A stretch of 64,000 nt of DNA from Xanthobacteraceae bacterium (GTDB taxonomy: Bacteria > Pseudomonadota > Alphaproteobacteria > Rhizobiales > Xanthobacteraceae), in NCBI GenBank assembly GCA_023954195.1, contig JAMLIK010000001.1, forward strand, positions 124,001 through 188,000, given 5' to 3'. This document shows, one piece after another, positions 8,334 through 17,126 of this stretch. The position numbers and the translations under genes were made by a program. The first letter of the stretch is position 1; every line of letters begins with the position of its first letter. The notes under the pieces are model-generated. The model ran no database searches. It had not been told where the DNA came from and was given only the letters and a program-made list of their open reading frames with translations.

Positions 8334-8789
8334 TCAGAACGCGACGCGTGGCGCGCGCGCCTCGACGTTGCGCTTGATGGCTTCGAGCGCGAGCCGCGCC
8401 TCCTGATCCATGCGTTCGATCACCTCAAGGCCCGGCGGCTTCGGCCGCGCCGGGTTGCGCAGGGTGCGGGTGAAGCGAGTGCCGCCTTCGACGCTCTCGC
8501 AGTCGTACTGCACCACCACCGGCCCCATGAATGCGGTCTGCGTCAGGCCGATCCACATCCGCGCCGGCGTGCAGGCGATCACCAGCCAGTCAAGCTCGAC
8601 CTTGCCGGTGCGGGTGCTCCAGTATTCATGAAACGTATCGCCGAACCGCATCGGGCGGTCGTCGCAATCGATATGATGCGACGTCGGCAGCCATTCCGGC
8701 CATGACTTCGGATTGGTGACATAGTCGAACACGGCGGCCGGCTGCGCGGCGATAACGATCGAATGGTGGCGTTCGAACGGGTGCGTCAT
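8334..8789 (-). CDS. SRPBCC (START-like/polyketide cyclase) domain protein
   Basis: This 151-residue single-domain protein has the SRPBCC fold used for binding hydrophobic ligands. Typical features are the N-terminal VIAAQPAAVFDYVTNPKSWPEW segment near residues 11-33 (named by its ends VIAAQP and KSWPEW), a central strand CESVEGGTRFTRTL, and a C-terminal helix IERMDQEARLALEAIKRN. The ribosome site GGAGAA lies just before the ATG. It is a monocistronic cytoplasmic protein; the ligand is unknown. Confidence 0.82.
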   Translation of the reverse strand: MTHPFERHHSIVIAAQPAAVFDYVTNPKSWPEWLPTSHHIDCDDRPMRFGDTFHEYWSTRTGKVELDWLVIACTPARMWIGLTQTAFMGPVVVQYDCESVEGGTRFTRTLRNPARPKPPGLEVIERMDQEARLALEAIKRNVEARAPRVAF

Positions 8790-8943
8790 GGAGTTCTCCG
8801 CGGCGGGGCCGCGATCGTCGCCGCACCGGCGGCCGGGGTCAAGCGTCCGCCGCCGGTGTCGTTGGGTCAGGTCGTTGCGTCAAGTCTCGGAAAGGTGATA
8901 GGGCGGCTTCGGACCTCCACGGCATATCGACAGGACAGGCGCG

Positions 8944-9528
8944 ATGGGACTTGCAATCATGATCGTCGGCCTCGCGCTGTTTTTCGGCACCCATCTGGTG
9001 ACGACGCGTCGGGGCTTGCGGGCGCGGCTGATCGCCGACCGCGGCGAGGCGGCCTACAAGATCGGCTATTCGCTGTTATCCGCACTCGGCCTCGTGCTGA
9101 TCGTCTGGGGTTTTTCGCGCTATCGCGCGGACGGCTGGATCGAGGTCTGGTCGCCGCCGGTGGCGATGCGCCACGTCGCGCTGGCGCTGATGCCGTTCGC
9201 GGTCATCCTGGTGGTGGCGTCCTATGTGCGCGGCCGCATCTACACGACGCTGAAGCATCCGATGCTCGCCGGCGTCAAGCTGTGGGCGTTGACGCATCTG
9301 CTTGCCAACGGCGATCTCGGCGGCATCGTGCTGTTCGGCTCGTTTCTCGCCTGGGCGGTTTATGACCGCATTTCGCTGAAGGGGCGCGGCGATGCCGGCG
9401 CGCCGCCGATCCCGGTCGGCGGCCTCGGCAACGATATCGTCGCCGTGGTGCTTGGCGTGGCGGTTTATCTGGCGCTCGCGCTGGCGTTCCACCCCTTCGT
9501 GATCGGCATTCCGGTGATCGGCGGTTAG
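8944..9528 (+). CDS. NnrU-like integral membrane protein
   Basis: This 194-residue membrane protein of the NnrU family has five to six hydrophobic segments and the family motifs LFFGTHLV near residue 12, RGRIYTTLKHPMLAGVKLWALTHL (start RGRIY, end LTHL) near residues 95-118, and GDLGGIVLFGSFLAWAVYD following it. NnrU was named for genes near nitric oxide reductases and is related to methanethiol and isoprenylcysteine methyltransferase-like membrane folds. There is no denitrification gene nearby, so no specific role follows from context. Confidence 0.88.
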   Translation: MGLAIMIVGLALFFGTHLVTTRRGLRARLIADRGEAAYKIGYSLLSALGLVLIVWGFSRYRADGWIEVWSPPVAMRHVALALMPFAVILVVASYVRGRIYTTLKHPMLAGVKLWALTHLLANGDLGGIVLFGSFLAWAVYDRISLKGRGDAGAPPIPVGGLGNDIVAVVLGVAVYLALALAFHPFVIGIPVIGG

Positions 9529-9663
9529 CCGCCGCGACGCGCACCGGATCTGCCACGCCCCCTCGAATCAGGCGAGCGATCGGTCCGCGGTGAATATTCG
9601 TTCGCTGGACCGTCTCATCACTTTTGTGTAGAACGGGCCAATAATGAAAGTTGGGGACCAAAT

Positions 9664-10593
9664 TTGGAAACTTTTCGGGGAAATCGATCCAAGCGGCAGC
9701 TATTTCAGGTAGAGCCGGGCTTGTATGTCGCTCGATACACGCGATCCGCGGTCGAGCAGGGCGCTCCCGTTGTCGAGCTTCAAATCGAGGAGCCGACGCC
9801 GCCGGGTTTCGCGGTTATTTCCACACCGGGCAAGCCCTTGAATTTGTTGGCCGAGGTCGGCGACTGCGCGGTGATACTCGCGCCCACGCGGGGCGAATTG
9901 TGCATCATTGCCTATTCCCGCACGCCGCACGGCGCGGTCGACGCGACCGTGACGCTGGAGCCGCTGGGAAAGACCACGCCGCGCCCGACGGCCGTCCAAA
10001 GCAACCGCCCGGTCAAGGAAGATTCCGGGGAATTCTCCGAGCAGCCGACGCAACCCAAGACCAAGACCAAGGCCATGGACATCGACGTTCTCGGGCACGT
10101 TGCCGGGCGCGGGGATGTCTGGGTCAAGGGCGGGGAGTGGATTGCCGGCCCGCAGGATCCGGCGCGAATCGAAGGATTCTCCATCGACATCGCGACACAG
10201 TCGAACGCGCCCGATCTGGTCTATGGCGTCGTCCCCGCGTCGCGGCAAAATGCAGCACTCCCCAGGCAAGTTGAGAAAATGGTGCCGGCAGGCTCGTTCG
10301 CGGGGTCGAGAGGACGCGCGACGCCGGCCGTCGGCCTTAAATTGCAGCTACGGGGACGATCGCGAACCACGCATGTGATCGTCGCCCAGGTGCTGTTTCT
10401 CGGCGCGCCTCCGGTGAAAAAGCAGGGCGCGGATCTAAATTTTTTGGGTCCGACGGGGCGTGAGCCAATAATTGGTCTTGCAATCTCGGTTAATGCGGTA
10501 GAGAGTGCAGCTTCCAAGGTTTCCAAGAATGACGGGCCTATCAAGGCTCGCAAGGCAACTGGCGGCCGAGTACGCGTATTCCGATCGGCTTGA
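9664..10593 (+). CDS. Unknown protein preceding the RTX gene
   Basis: This 309-residue predicted soluble protein has no family I recognise. A beta-rich N-terminal half (LYVARYTRSAVEQG, PVVELQIEEPTPPGFAVIS, LLAEVGDCAVILAPTRGELCIIAY) is followed by a Lys/Thr/Pro linker near residues 115-140. A second domain begins MDIDVLGHVAGRGDVWVKGGEWI. The best start is TTG at 9664 with TTGGGGA just upstream; no ATG start covers the N-terminal region. It ends 48 bases before the RTX gene on the same strand and may belong to the same unit. A role in processing or secretion of the RTX protein is only a guess from neighbourhood. Confidence 0.65.
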   Translation: METFRGNRSKRQLFQVEPGLYVARYTRSAVEQGAPVVELQIEEPTPPGFAVISTPGKPLNLLAEVGDCAVILAPTRGELCIIAYSRTPHGAVDATVTLEPLGKTTPRPTAVQSNRPVKEDSGEFSEQPTQPKTKTKAMDIDVLGHVAGRGDVWVKGGEWIAGPQDPARIEGFSIDIATQSNAPDLVYGVVPASRQNAALPRQVEKMVPAGSFAGSRGRATPAVGLKLQLRGRSRTTHVIVAQVLFLGAPPVKKQGADLNFLGPTGREPIIGLAISVNAVESAASKVSKNDGPIKARKATGGRVRVFRSA

Positions 10594-10641
10594 CACTCGA
10601 GTTTTTTTTATAAGAAGAATGCCTAACGACAGGGGCGTGCA

Positions 10642-11781
10642 ATGGCGACGTATAATATTGACGAACAACAGTTCATTGATAATTTTAATCCGGACAATCC
10701 CGACGTCAAAGATGCGATGCTGAATGCATTGAATCAGTCGGGCGTGTTCACCGAGGGGACTCAAGAGGCAACGGTCTCGTCTGACGTCAACCCGGTGCCT
10801 TTTGGTACTGACATCGCCGTGTTTCATAGCGGTGGCACTTTCACCGATATTCCGGCCCGGACGACTGGTTTCATTTTCGATACTAACGATGACGTTAACG
10901 CGGACATCGGGGGTAGCGGGCCCAAGGTCGTGCAGAGCGGTGGCGGAAACGACACCATTTACACCAGCAGCGACGGCGGCACCAACGACATGGTCGATGG
11001 TGGTGCTGGTAATGACACTGTCGGCGCGGGTGCTGGCGACGACACTCTTTTCGGCGGCGACGGCGATGACCTGTTGGCGGGCGGCGCGGGCGATGATTCG
11101 CTGAGCGGCGACGCCGGCGACGATATGTTGTTCGGCGATGCCGGTAACGACACCCTCGACGGCGGCGACGGCGATGATGTGCTGTCCGGCGGCGCTGGTG
11201 ACGATCTGCTGGACGGCGGCAACGGTGACGATCAACTCTGGAGCGACGCCGGTAACGACACCCTCAATGGCGGTGAGGGCGATGACATTCTCGCCTCCGG
11301 CGACGGCGATGACGAGCTGCACGGCGGAGTCGGCGACGACCTGGTTGCCGGTGGCACCGGAGACGATACGCTTCTCGGCGATGATGGCAACGACACCATC
11401 TTCGGCGACATCGGAAACGATCTCGTAGTCGGCGGCGTCGGTGATGACATCATGATGGGTGGCGCCGGCGACGACACCATCTTCGGCGATGACGGTAACG
11501 ACACCCTCTTCGGCAGCGCTGGCAATGATTACCTTATGGGCGGCGCCGGTGACGATCAGATCGGCTGGAGCGCGGGTGACGGCAGCGACACCATTGATGG
11601 TGGCGATGGCAATGACTCGCTGTGGATCGGTGCGGCAAGCTCTGACGCCACGGTCACCACCGATGACTCGACCGGTGTGACAACCGTGACCTTCACTGAC
11701 GGCACCGCGCTGTCCGTGTCTAACGTCGAGACCATCGGCTTCACGGATAACGAAATCCACCTGGGTGGCACGAACACCTAA
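10642..11781 (+). CDS. RTX (hemolysin-type) calcium-binding repeat protein
   Basis: This 379-residue secreted protein is built largely of GGxGxDxLx nonapeptides. About twenty repeats run from residue ~98 to ~325 (GNDTLDGGDGDDVL, GAGDDLLDGG and similar), forming a calcium-filled parallel beta-roll. There is no Sec signal peptide. The C-terminal segment VTFTDGTALSVSNVETIGF is like a type I secretion signal, so export by an ABC/MFP/TolC exporter is expected, although none is encoded in the window. The N-terminal ~95 residues have no recognised domain and no enzymatic motif, so an adhesin or matrix protein is more likely than a toxin. A strong terminator follows. Confidence 0.9.
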   Translation: MATYNIDEQQFIDNFNPDNPDVKDAMLNALNQSGVFTEGTQEATVSSDVNPVPFGTDIAVFHSGGTFTDIPARTTGFIFDTNDDVNADIGGSGPKVVQSGGGNDTIYTSSDGGTNDMVDGGAGNDTVGAGAGDDTLFGGDGDDLLAGGAGDDSLSGDAGDDMLFGDAGNDTLDGGDGDDVLSGGAGDDLLDGGNGDDQLWSDAGNDTLNGGEGDDILASGDGDDELHGGVGDDLVAGGTGDDTLLGDDGNDTIFGDIGNDLVVGGVGDDIMMGGAGDDTIFGDDGNDTLFGSAGNDYLMGGAGDDQIGWSAGDGSDTIDGGDGNDSLWIGAASSDATVTTDDSTGVTTVTFTDGTALSVSNVETIGFTDNEIHLGGTNT

Positions 11782-11802
11782 TCTGGATTACTGGAGTACA
11801 TG

Positions 11803-11840
11803 GAGCCCTGCCGCTTTTAGCGGCAGGGCTCTATTTTTTT
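11803..11840 (+). terminator. Strong rho-independent terminator after the RTX gene
   Basis: A perfect 13-bp stem (11803-11815 with 11819-11831, loop TTT) is followed by TATTTTTTT. It ends the unit containing the RTX gene and isolates the downstream glycosyltransferases transcriptionally. Confidence 0.95.
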
Positions 11841-12157
11841 GAAGTATGATTTCCTGGAGCGTGATTTTCCGGGATTGACATAAGCGGCTTTCACTTCCGG
11901 ACGCATTACGAAGATCTTCTTTGAAGATCGGTGGGCATCCCGGTTCCTGGGTTCGACCATGATGCGTTTCGGAGAAGACAAGCTGCTTGCCCACTTGCCT
12001 CGTGGCTTCGCCGCTCGCGCCTCCCGATAGCGCCATCGTTCCATTCGGGTGGATCGTGCCGAGGCGAACGGTTTGTATTTCAGAGTCCCTTCGCCGCGTG
12101 TAGCATGCGGATCTGTGCCCGACCGGGCCGTCAGTCAGCTATCCAAAACGGCTAAGA
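11841..12157. other. Intergenic region before the glycosyltransferase cluster
   Basis: No gene is recognised in these roughly 320 bases. A small perfect hairpin GATCTTC-TTT-GAAGATC lies at 11913-11929. The region presumably holds the promoter for the glycosyltransferase genes, but no clear -35/-10 pair is visible. Confidence 0.4.
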
Positions 12158-14644
12158 TTGGTAGACCTTACTTCCGTGCATATCTCGAACGAGTCGGTAG
12201 AGCTCGAACTTGCCTGTCTGCAGGCTTTGCAGAACAACGACTATCTGACGGCGTTTCGCTTCGCGGATCGTCGCTGCCGCGTTCTGCCGCGCCCCCAGTC
12301 CCATCATCACGTTCTCCGGGCCGACGCCCTCTATCTGTTGGGTCATGCCGACCTTGCGATGGCGGCACTGAGGCGCGCCCTCGAACTTGATCCGGGCGAT
12401 CAGCAGGCCAATCGAAGGGTGACGCGGTGGGCCTCCGAAGCCATGCAGGTCGAGGCCGCGGAGCGTCTTCTCGGTGGCCGGGCCGATTGGGTGGTCTATG
12501 CCGATGCCATCGCCTGCCTCAAGGCCGCCGGCCGCAGCGAGGTCGTGAAACTGGATGTCCTGTTCGACCGGATTCGCGGTTGGGTGGCATGGAGCGCCGA
12601 CGACGCCGTCGAACTTGCGATCGAGGGTTGCGCAAAGCGAAACCTCGCATCGCAGCCGAATCATCCCCTGGCCCAAAAAGCCTTTCCCCATGTCGCTAAT
12701 CTGGACATCCCCCGGCAGCCGGCGTCACGGGATCTGGAGTTGCGGTTGTCGGTCGGGGGGCGGTCATTCTACGAAAAGCGGTGGCGGGCCGAGCATGGAG
12801 ATGAGGCGGCCGCGCCGGACGCCGCATTCGAGCCCGCCGGCGTGATTCCGAATCCCGTCCTGACGGTCATTGTTCCGGTCCATGGCGACGTCGATGCAAC
12901 GCGCGCATGTCTTGCGAGTCTGAAAGCCGAACTGGAGACATCGCCGGGCTGCTGCGCGATTCTCGTCGACGATGCGTCTCCCGATCCGCGGATGCGGCGC
13001 CTGCTTGAGGAATTTGCCGGCGATCCGGCGATCAGGGTCCGGCGCAATGCCGTCAATCTCGGTTTCGCCCGCGCGGTCAATCGCGGACTGCTTCATGCCC
13101 CGAGCGGCGACGTTGTCGTGTTGAACGCGGATACGGTATTGCCGCCGCAATGCCTGCGGCGATTCATCGCATGCGCGCAATCGTCCCCGGACATCGCGAC
13201 CATCACGCCGCTGTCGAACAATGGCGAGTTCACCAGTTTTCCGGTCGCCAATCGCTTCAATCCGTTTCCGGCTCCTGCGGAGTTTCTCCGTATCGACGCC
13301 GCGGCGCGGTCCTCCAACGCCGGCCTGACGGTGGACCTTCCCAGCGGCACCGGCTTTTGTCTCTATGTGACGCGCCGCTGCCTCGATGCGATCGGTCCGC
13401 TGTCCGAGCGCTACGGGCAGGGATATTACGAGGACGTCGACTATTGTCTTCGCGCCAGTGAACGGGGCCTGAGAAATGTTTGCGCGCCATCGATCTATGT
13501 CGGGCATCTCGGCTCGCGCTCGTTCGGCGCGACGAAGCGCGCGCTGGTCGTCAATAACCTGAAGCTGCTCAACCAGCGCTTTCCGGCGCATGAAAACGAA
13601 TGCGCCGCGTTCGTTGTCGCCGATCCGCTGAAAGAGGCCCGTGCCCGCATCGAGCGCGCGCTCGTGGCCGGGGCATCGTTCGATCGCTGTCTGGTCGCGC
13701 CGGATTCCTGGCGCGAGGTGACGAGCGCGCGCGCGCGGTGGCTGACCGCGCGGGGACATTCGGTCCTGCTGGTCGAGGTGGCGCGGGGAGGGCGGGCGTC
13801 GCTGATCGACCTTTCGGGCGCCGCGCCGCAAAATCTGGAGATTTCTTTCGCCGCATCGTCCGGCGCCGAGGCGGCGTTCCCGGTTCTGCAAGCCATGACC
13901 TATCGCAGGCTGGAAGTGGTCGCGCCGTCAGGCTTGCCCGATCGGGCGATTTGTTTCATCGCGTCGCAGCCTGCTCCCGTGGATATGATTTTCGAGCAGA
14001 ACGCGTCGATGCCGTCCGGCCCGGAGCAGCGACCGGACAAGCCGAAATCGTCGCGGGCGCGGCGCGCGGATTTGGCCCGGCTCGCCGCGCGGGTCGAGGA
14101 CCGCATCGCGATTTGCCCGGAGTCCAACCGCTATGCGCAACTGGCGGCGCCGACGCGGCCGGTACGGTACGAACCGCTCTACCAGACCAGACGAAAACGC
14201 GGCAACGCCGGGCCGGCCGCCGTCGCCTGCGGCATCGTGTGCGATCGATCGACGATTGCCAATCATCGCCTCGTCCGCGCCTTGGCCCGCAAATTGGCGC
14301 CGGGCCGCAAGGCGGAGCTGATCTATTTCGGCGCGAGCCCGAACGATCCGGAACTGATGGCGACGGGGCGGGTGTTCTCGACCGGCGCCGTCGACGACGG
14401 CGACTTGCCGGACCTCGTCAAATGCCATGACGTCGGTCGTATCTTCGTGCTCGACCGTCAGTCGCCGTTCGGCTCGTATCGGCTGCATGTCGCCAAGGAA
14501 ACCGGGTTGCCGCTGGCCTATTTCCGCTGGCCCCATTCCATGCGGCGGCGGAAGGGCGACCTCGCCCTCGATCCGCGGCTGACGGATGCGGCGGTGGTCG
14601 ATGCGGTGACCGGATGGCTCGAACCGGAACGCGGATCATCGTGA
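12158..14644 (+). CDS. Family 2 glycosyltransferase with N-terminal TPR-like region
   Basis: This 828-residue protein begins with a TPR-like region (residues ~10-110: ADALYLLGHADLAMAALRRALELDPGDQQA). The GT-A fold of family 2 glycosyltransferases spans about residues 230-460, with LTVIVPVHGDVDATRACL, the ILVDDASPD motif, LNADTVLPP as the DxD-like metal site, and the YYEDVDYCLRASERG acceptor/base motif. The C-terminal ~360 residues look like a degenerate GT-B-like or unknown domain. It probably builds a surface polysaccharide or decorates a surface protein. The start is uncertain: TTG at 12158 is used, and GTG at 12176 is possible. The next gene overlaps its end. Confidence 0.85.
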   Translation: MVDLTSVHISNESVELELACLQALQNNDYLTAFRFADRRCRVLPRPQSHHHVLRADALYLLGHADLAMAALRRALELDPGDQQANRRVTRWASEAMQVEAAERLLGGRADWVVYADAIACLKAAGRSEVVKLDVLFDRIRGWVAWSADDAVELAIEGCAKRNLASQPNHPLAQKAFPHVANLDIPRQPASRDLELRLSVGGRSFYEKRWRAEHGDEAAAPDAAFEPAGVIPNPVLTVIVPVHGDVDATRACLASLKAELETSPGCCAILVDDASPDPRMRRLLEEFAGDPAIRVRRNAVNLGFARAVNRGLLHAPSGDVVVLNADTVLPPQCLRRFIACAQSSPDIATITPLSNNGEFTSFPVANRFNPFPAPAEFLRIDAAARSSNAGLTVDLPSGTGFCLYVTRRCLDAIGPLSERYGQGYYEDVDYCLRASERGLRNVCAPSIYVGHLGSRSFGATKRALVVNNLKLLNQRFPAHENECAAFVVADPLKEARARIERALVAGASFDRCLVAPDSWREVTSARARWLTARGHSVLLVEVARGGRASLIDLSGAAPQNLEISFAASSGAEAAFPVLQAMTYRRLEVVAPSGLPDRAICFIASQPAPVDMIFEQNASMPSGPEQRPDKPKSSRARRADLARLAARVEDRIAICPESNRYAQLAAPTRPVRYEPLYQTRRKRGNAGPAAVACGIVCDRSTIANHRLVRALARKLAPGRKAELIYFGASPNDPELMATGRVFSTGAVDDGDLPDLVKCHDVGRIFVLDRQSPFGSYRLHVAKETGLPLAYFRWPHSMRRRKGDLALDPRLTDAAVVDAVTGWLEPERGSS

Positions 14645-16989
14645 CAATTCCCCGGCCTCCCACAGAGCAGGACGGATCGCTGCGAAGCGCGCTTTATCAC
14701 GTCGATAAGGGGCGCTACGCGGGCTATGTCGTCGATCTCAACGATCCGAGCCATCGTTACGTCGTCGATATTCTGATCGACGGACTTCCGTTGCACGTCT
14801 TGCGCGCCAACGAATTCGTCACCGCGCTGGCGCAGTCGGCGGTCGGCGACGGCTGTTATGGCTTTTCGCTGAACCTCGATCGGGATGTCCTCAATTCCGC
14901 CGCCACCATCGAAGCCCGGATTGCCAATACGGGCCAGCTTGTCGGGCTGCCGATCGCGCTTGCCGTTCCGGACCGCGCGAAAATTCCTCCTCCGGAGGAA
15001 GGCATCGAATGGCACGGCAGCCTGCAATTTTCCGGATGGAGCACCGCGCTGACGGAGCCGGGCGCACGCCTGCGCGTGATCGTCGATAATGTCGATGTGC
15101 TCGATATTGTCGCATCGGGGTGGAAGGCTTTCGGCCGATCGTTGGAAAATGCGTCCGCGATCCCGTCGTTCAATTTTCATCTGCCCGAGGGGTTCGCCGA
15201 CGGAAAGCTCCGGTCGCTGCGGATCGAGGATAAGAGCGGGCGTCAGCTTGCCGGTTGTCCGGTTCAGTTCGTCGCCTATGGCGACCAGCTCGAAGACGCT
15301 ATCGGCGGACTCACCGCATCCGAAAAGGATCTGTTCCGGGCCCGGACGATCCGTCTGCATTTCCCTCAATCATGGCCGCTATCGCGCTATGACGACTGGT
15401 TGAGCCGGGTCCGCGCGCGGCAACAGCCGGATCTCCGGCCGGCGCGCGAGATCGCCGTGATCGTCGCCGGCAATGACGGCATCGAGGAGACGCTGACCAG
15501 CCTGGAGAGAAGCGAAGGCAAGTGGATCGTCGCCAGCCTTCCGACCGATCCCGACGACGACAGGTTCGATGTCGCCGCGCTGCGCGAATTCCTCAGCGGC
15601 GAGGCCGGGCATTGCGCGACGGTGATCTTCTGTCGGGCGGGAATCGCGTTCGCGCCGGACGCGCCCGACCGAATCGACGATCTGTTTGATCGTGTCCCGG
15701 ACGCGCGTGTCGCCTATGGCGATCTCAGCGTCCGGTCCGCCGACGGGCCGTGCTGGCCGATCGCGTTTCCGGCCTTCGATTACGAACGCCTTCTGGAGCA
15801 GGGCTATTTATGCCATCTCTTTGGCAGTCCGCGCGAGACGGTTTTGGCCCGACTTCCGGAAGACGGCGCGGCCGATCTGTTTCAGGTGGTTTTTTCGCTC
15901 ATTTCCGGCCCGGAAGCCGGTTCGACGATCTTCCACCTGCCGGGGGAATGCGGAATTCTCCCGCCGGGGGAGGCGCTCGGATCGTCGTTGGCGCTGGCTG
16001 AGGCGGTCGAACGGCATCTGGCGGCGCGCGGAATCCCCGCCGCTGTCCGGCCGCGGGAGATCGCGATGTTTCCCACGGTCCGGGTGCGGCGCGCCGTTTC
16101 GGGCTGGTCGACCGAGATCCTGATCCCGACCCGCAATCGAACCGAACTGCTGCAAGACTGCATCGATTCGATCGAAGCCGGCGCGGCGAAGGCGCGTGCC
16201 AGGATCACCGTCATTGACAACGATTCGGATCACCCCGACGCCAAAGCCTATCTGGATGCGCTGAAAGCACGGAATATTCGGGTGCTGCGCGTTCCGGGCG
16301 AATTCAACTTCTCGAAGCTCAACAACACGGCCGTCGCGTACTCGGACGCCGATGTCGTGTGTTTGCTCAACAATGACGTCAAGGCGCTCGATGACGACTG
16401 GCTTGAGGAAATGTTGAGCCGGCTCGCGGAGCCCGATGTCGGCGCGGTCGGGGCGCTGCTTTGCACCCCGCGGGGGGTGGTGCAGCATGCCGGCGTGGTG
16501 TTGAGCCCGGTACTGGCGGCCGACCATGCCTTCACCGACCGCCTCTATGGCGATCCGGGCTATACCGATCTTCTCAAGGTCGCGCATCAATGCAGCGCGG
16601 TCACCGCCGCGTGCCTTGTGACGAGACGCGACGATTACCTGACTGTCGATGGACTGGACGAGATCCGGTTCCCGATCGACTTCAATGATGTCGATTACTG
16701 CCTGAAGTTGAGAAGCCGCGGCAAGCGCGTCGTCATGTCACCCCACGCCCGCCTGATTCACTTGGAATCCGCCAGTCGCGGAAATATGACGATGACGTCG
16801 AAAATCCTCCGCCGGGCGATTTCAGCTCTCCGCGGGAAGTGGCTTGGGGCTCTGGCGAGCGATCCGTTCTATAGCCCGATACTTGCGCTTGACGGCGTGC
16901 CGTATTCGGCGCTGGCCTGGCCGCCGAGGGACTTGTCTCCGCGAACCTCGGACGGCCTGGCGCCGGCTTCGATCCCGCCGGGCATGTAG
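14614..16989 (+). CDS. Family 2 glycosyltransferase (rhamnosyltransferase-like)
   Basis: This protein of about 790 residues has an N-terminal region of unknown fold (beta-rich, ~1-480). A family 2 glycosyltransferase domain follows at ~495-760, with TEILIPTRNRTELLQDCI, ITVIDNDSD, VCLLNNDVKAL as the metal-binding DxD region, and DFNDVDYCLKLRSRG as the catalytic-base motif. It belongs with O-antigen/rhamnan-type transferases. Two starts are plausible: ATG at 14614, overlapping the upstream gene by 31 bases, or GTG at 14641 forming a GTGA overlap with the upstream stop codon, which would favour translational coupling. Substrate unknown. A dispersed palindromic repeat follows the stop directly. 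Confidence 0.85.
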   Translation: MARTGTRIIVTIPRPPTEQDGSLRSALYHVDKGRYAGYVVDLNDPSHRYVVDILIDGLPLHVLRANEFVTALAQSAVGDGCYGFSLNLDRDVLNSAATIEARIANTGQLVGLPIALAVPDRAKIPPPEEGIEWHGSLQFSGWSTALTEPGARLRVIVDNVDVLDIVASGWKAFGRSLENASAIPSFNFHLPEGFADGKLRSLRIEDKSGRQLAGCPVQFVAYGDQLEDAIGGLTASEKDLFRARTIRLHFPQSWPLSRYDDWLSRVRARQQPDLRPAREIAVIVAGNDGIEETLTSLERSEGKWIVASLPTDPDDDRFDVAALREFLSGEAGHCATVIFCRAGIAFAPDAPDRIDDLFDRVPDARVAYGDLSVRSADGPCWPIAFPAFDYERLLEQGYLCHLFGSPRETVLARLPEDGAADLFQVVFSLISGPEAGSTIFHLPGECGILPPGEALGSSLALAEAVERHLAARGIPAAVRPREIAMFPTVRVRRAVSGWSTEILIPTRNRTELLQDCIDSIEAGAAKARARITVIDNDSDHPDAKAYLDALKARNIRVLRVPGEFNFSKLNNTAVAYSDADVVCLLNNDVKALDDDWLEEMLSRLAEPDVGAVGALLCTPRGVVQHAGVVLSPVLAADHAFTDRLYGDPGYTDLLKVAHQCSAVTAACLVTRRDDYLTVDGLDEIRFPIDFNDVDYCLKLRSRGKRVVMSPHARLIHLESASRGNMTMTSKILRRAISALRGKWLGALASDPFYSPILALDGVPYSALAWPPRDLSPRTSDGLAPASIPPGM

Positions 16990-17090
16990 AGCATGATCCC
17001 GAAAAGTGGAAGCCGGTTTCCGAAACGGATCATGCTCAAGCAAAAGATAAACGACGAGTCTGATTCAACGCAGTTGAATCAGACTCGTCG
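16990..17090. repeat. Dispersed palindromic repeat, copy 1
   Basis: The repeat starts directly after the upstream stop codon. AGCATGATCC at 16990-16999 pairs with GGATCATGCT near 17028-17037. It then contains an 18-bp perfect hairpin (17052-17069 with 17073-17090, loop GCA). A second copy, diverged in its distal half, lies at 18517-18612, so the two copies flank the next glycosyltransferase gene. This family is abundant in Bradyrhizobium/Rhodopseudomonas-type genomes (from memory). Confidence 0.8.
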
Positions 17091-17126
17091 GGATTCGCGG
17101 ATGGCTGATGTGGGTGGCATGACTCG

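Noticed and set aside
9644-9712. A short frame from ATG 9644 (MKVGDQIWKLFGEIDPSGSYFR region) that could be the true start of the 309-residue protein via a frameshift
   Set aside because: It ends at a TAG after 22 codons and lacks a good ribosome site, while the TTG at 9664 has TTGGGGA upstream. A sequencing frameshift is possible but there is no proof.
10590-10614. TTGACA followed by TATAAG upstream of the RTX gene as a sigma-70 promoter
   Set aside because: The spacing is 13 bases, too short for a standard promoter, and the TTGACA overlaps the stop codon of the previous gene.
10950-11600. Periodic DNA repeats that could be taken for a tandem array or CRISPR
   Set aside because: They encode the GGxGxDxLx calcium-binding repeats in one continuous frame; there are no identical repeat units with unique spacers.
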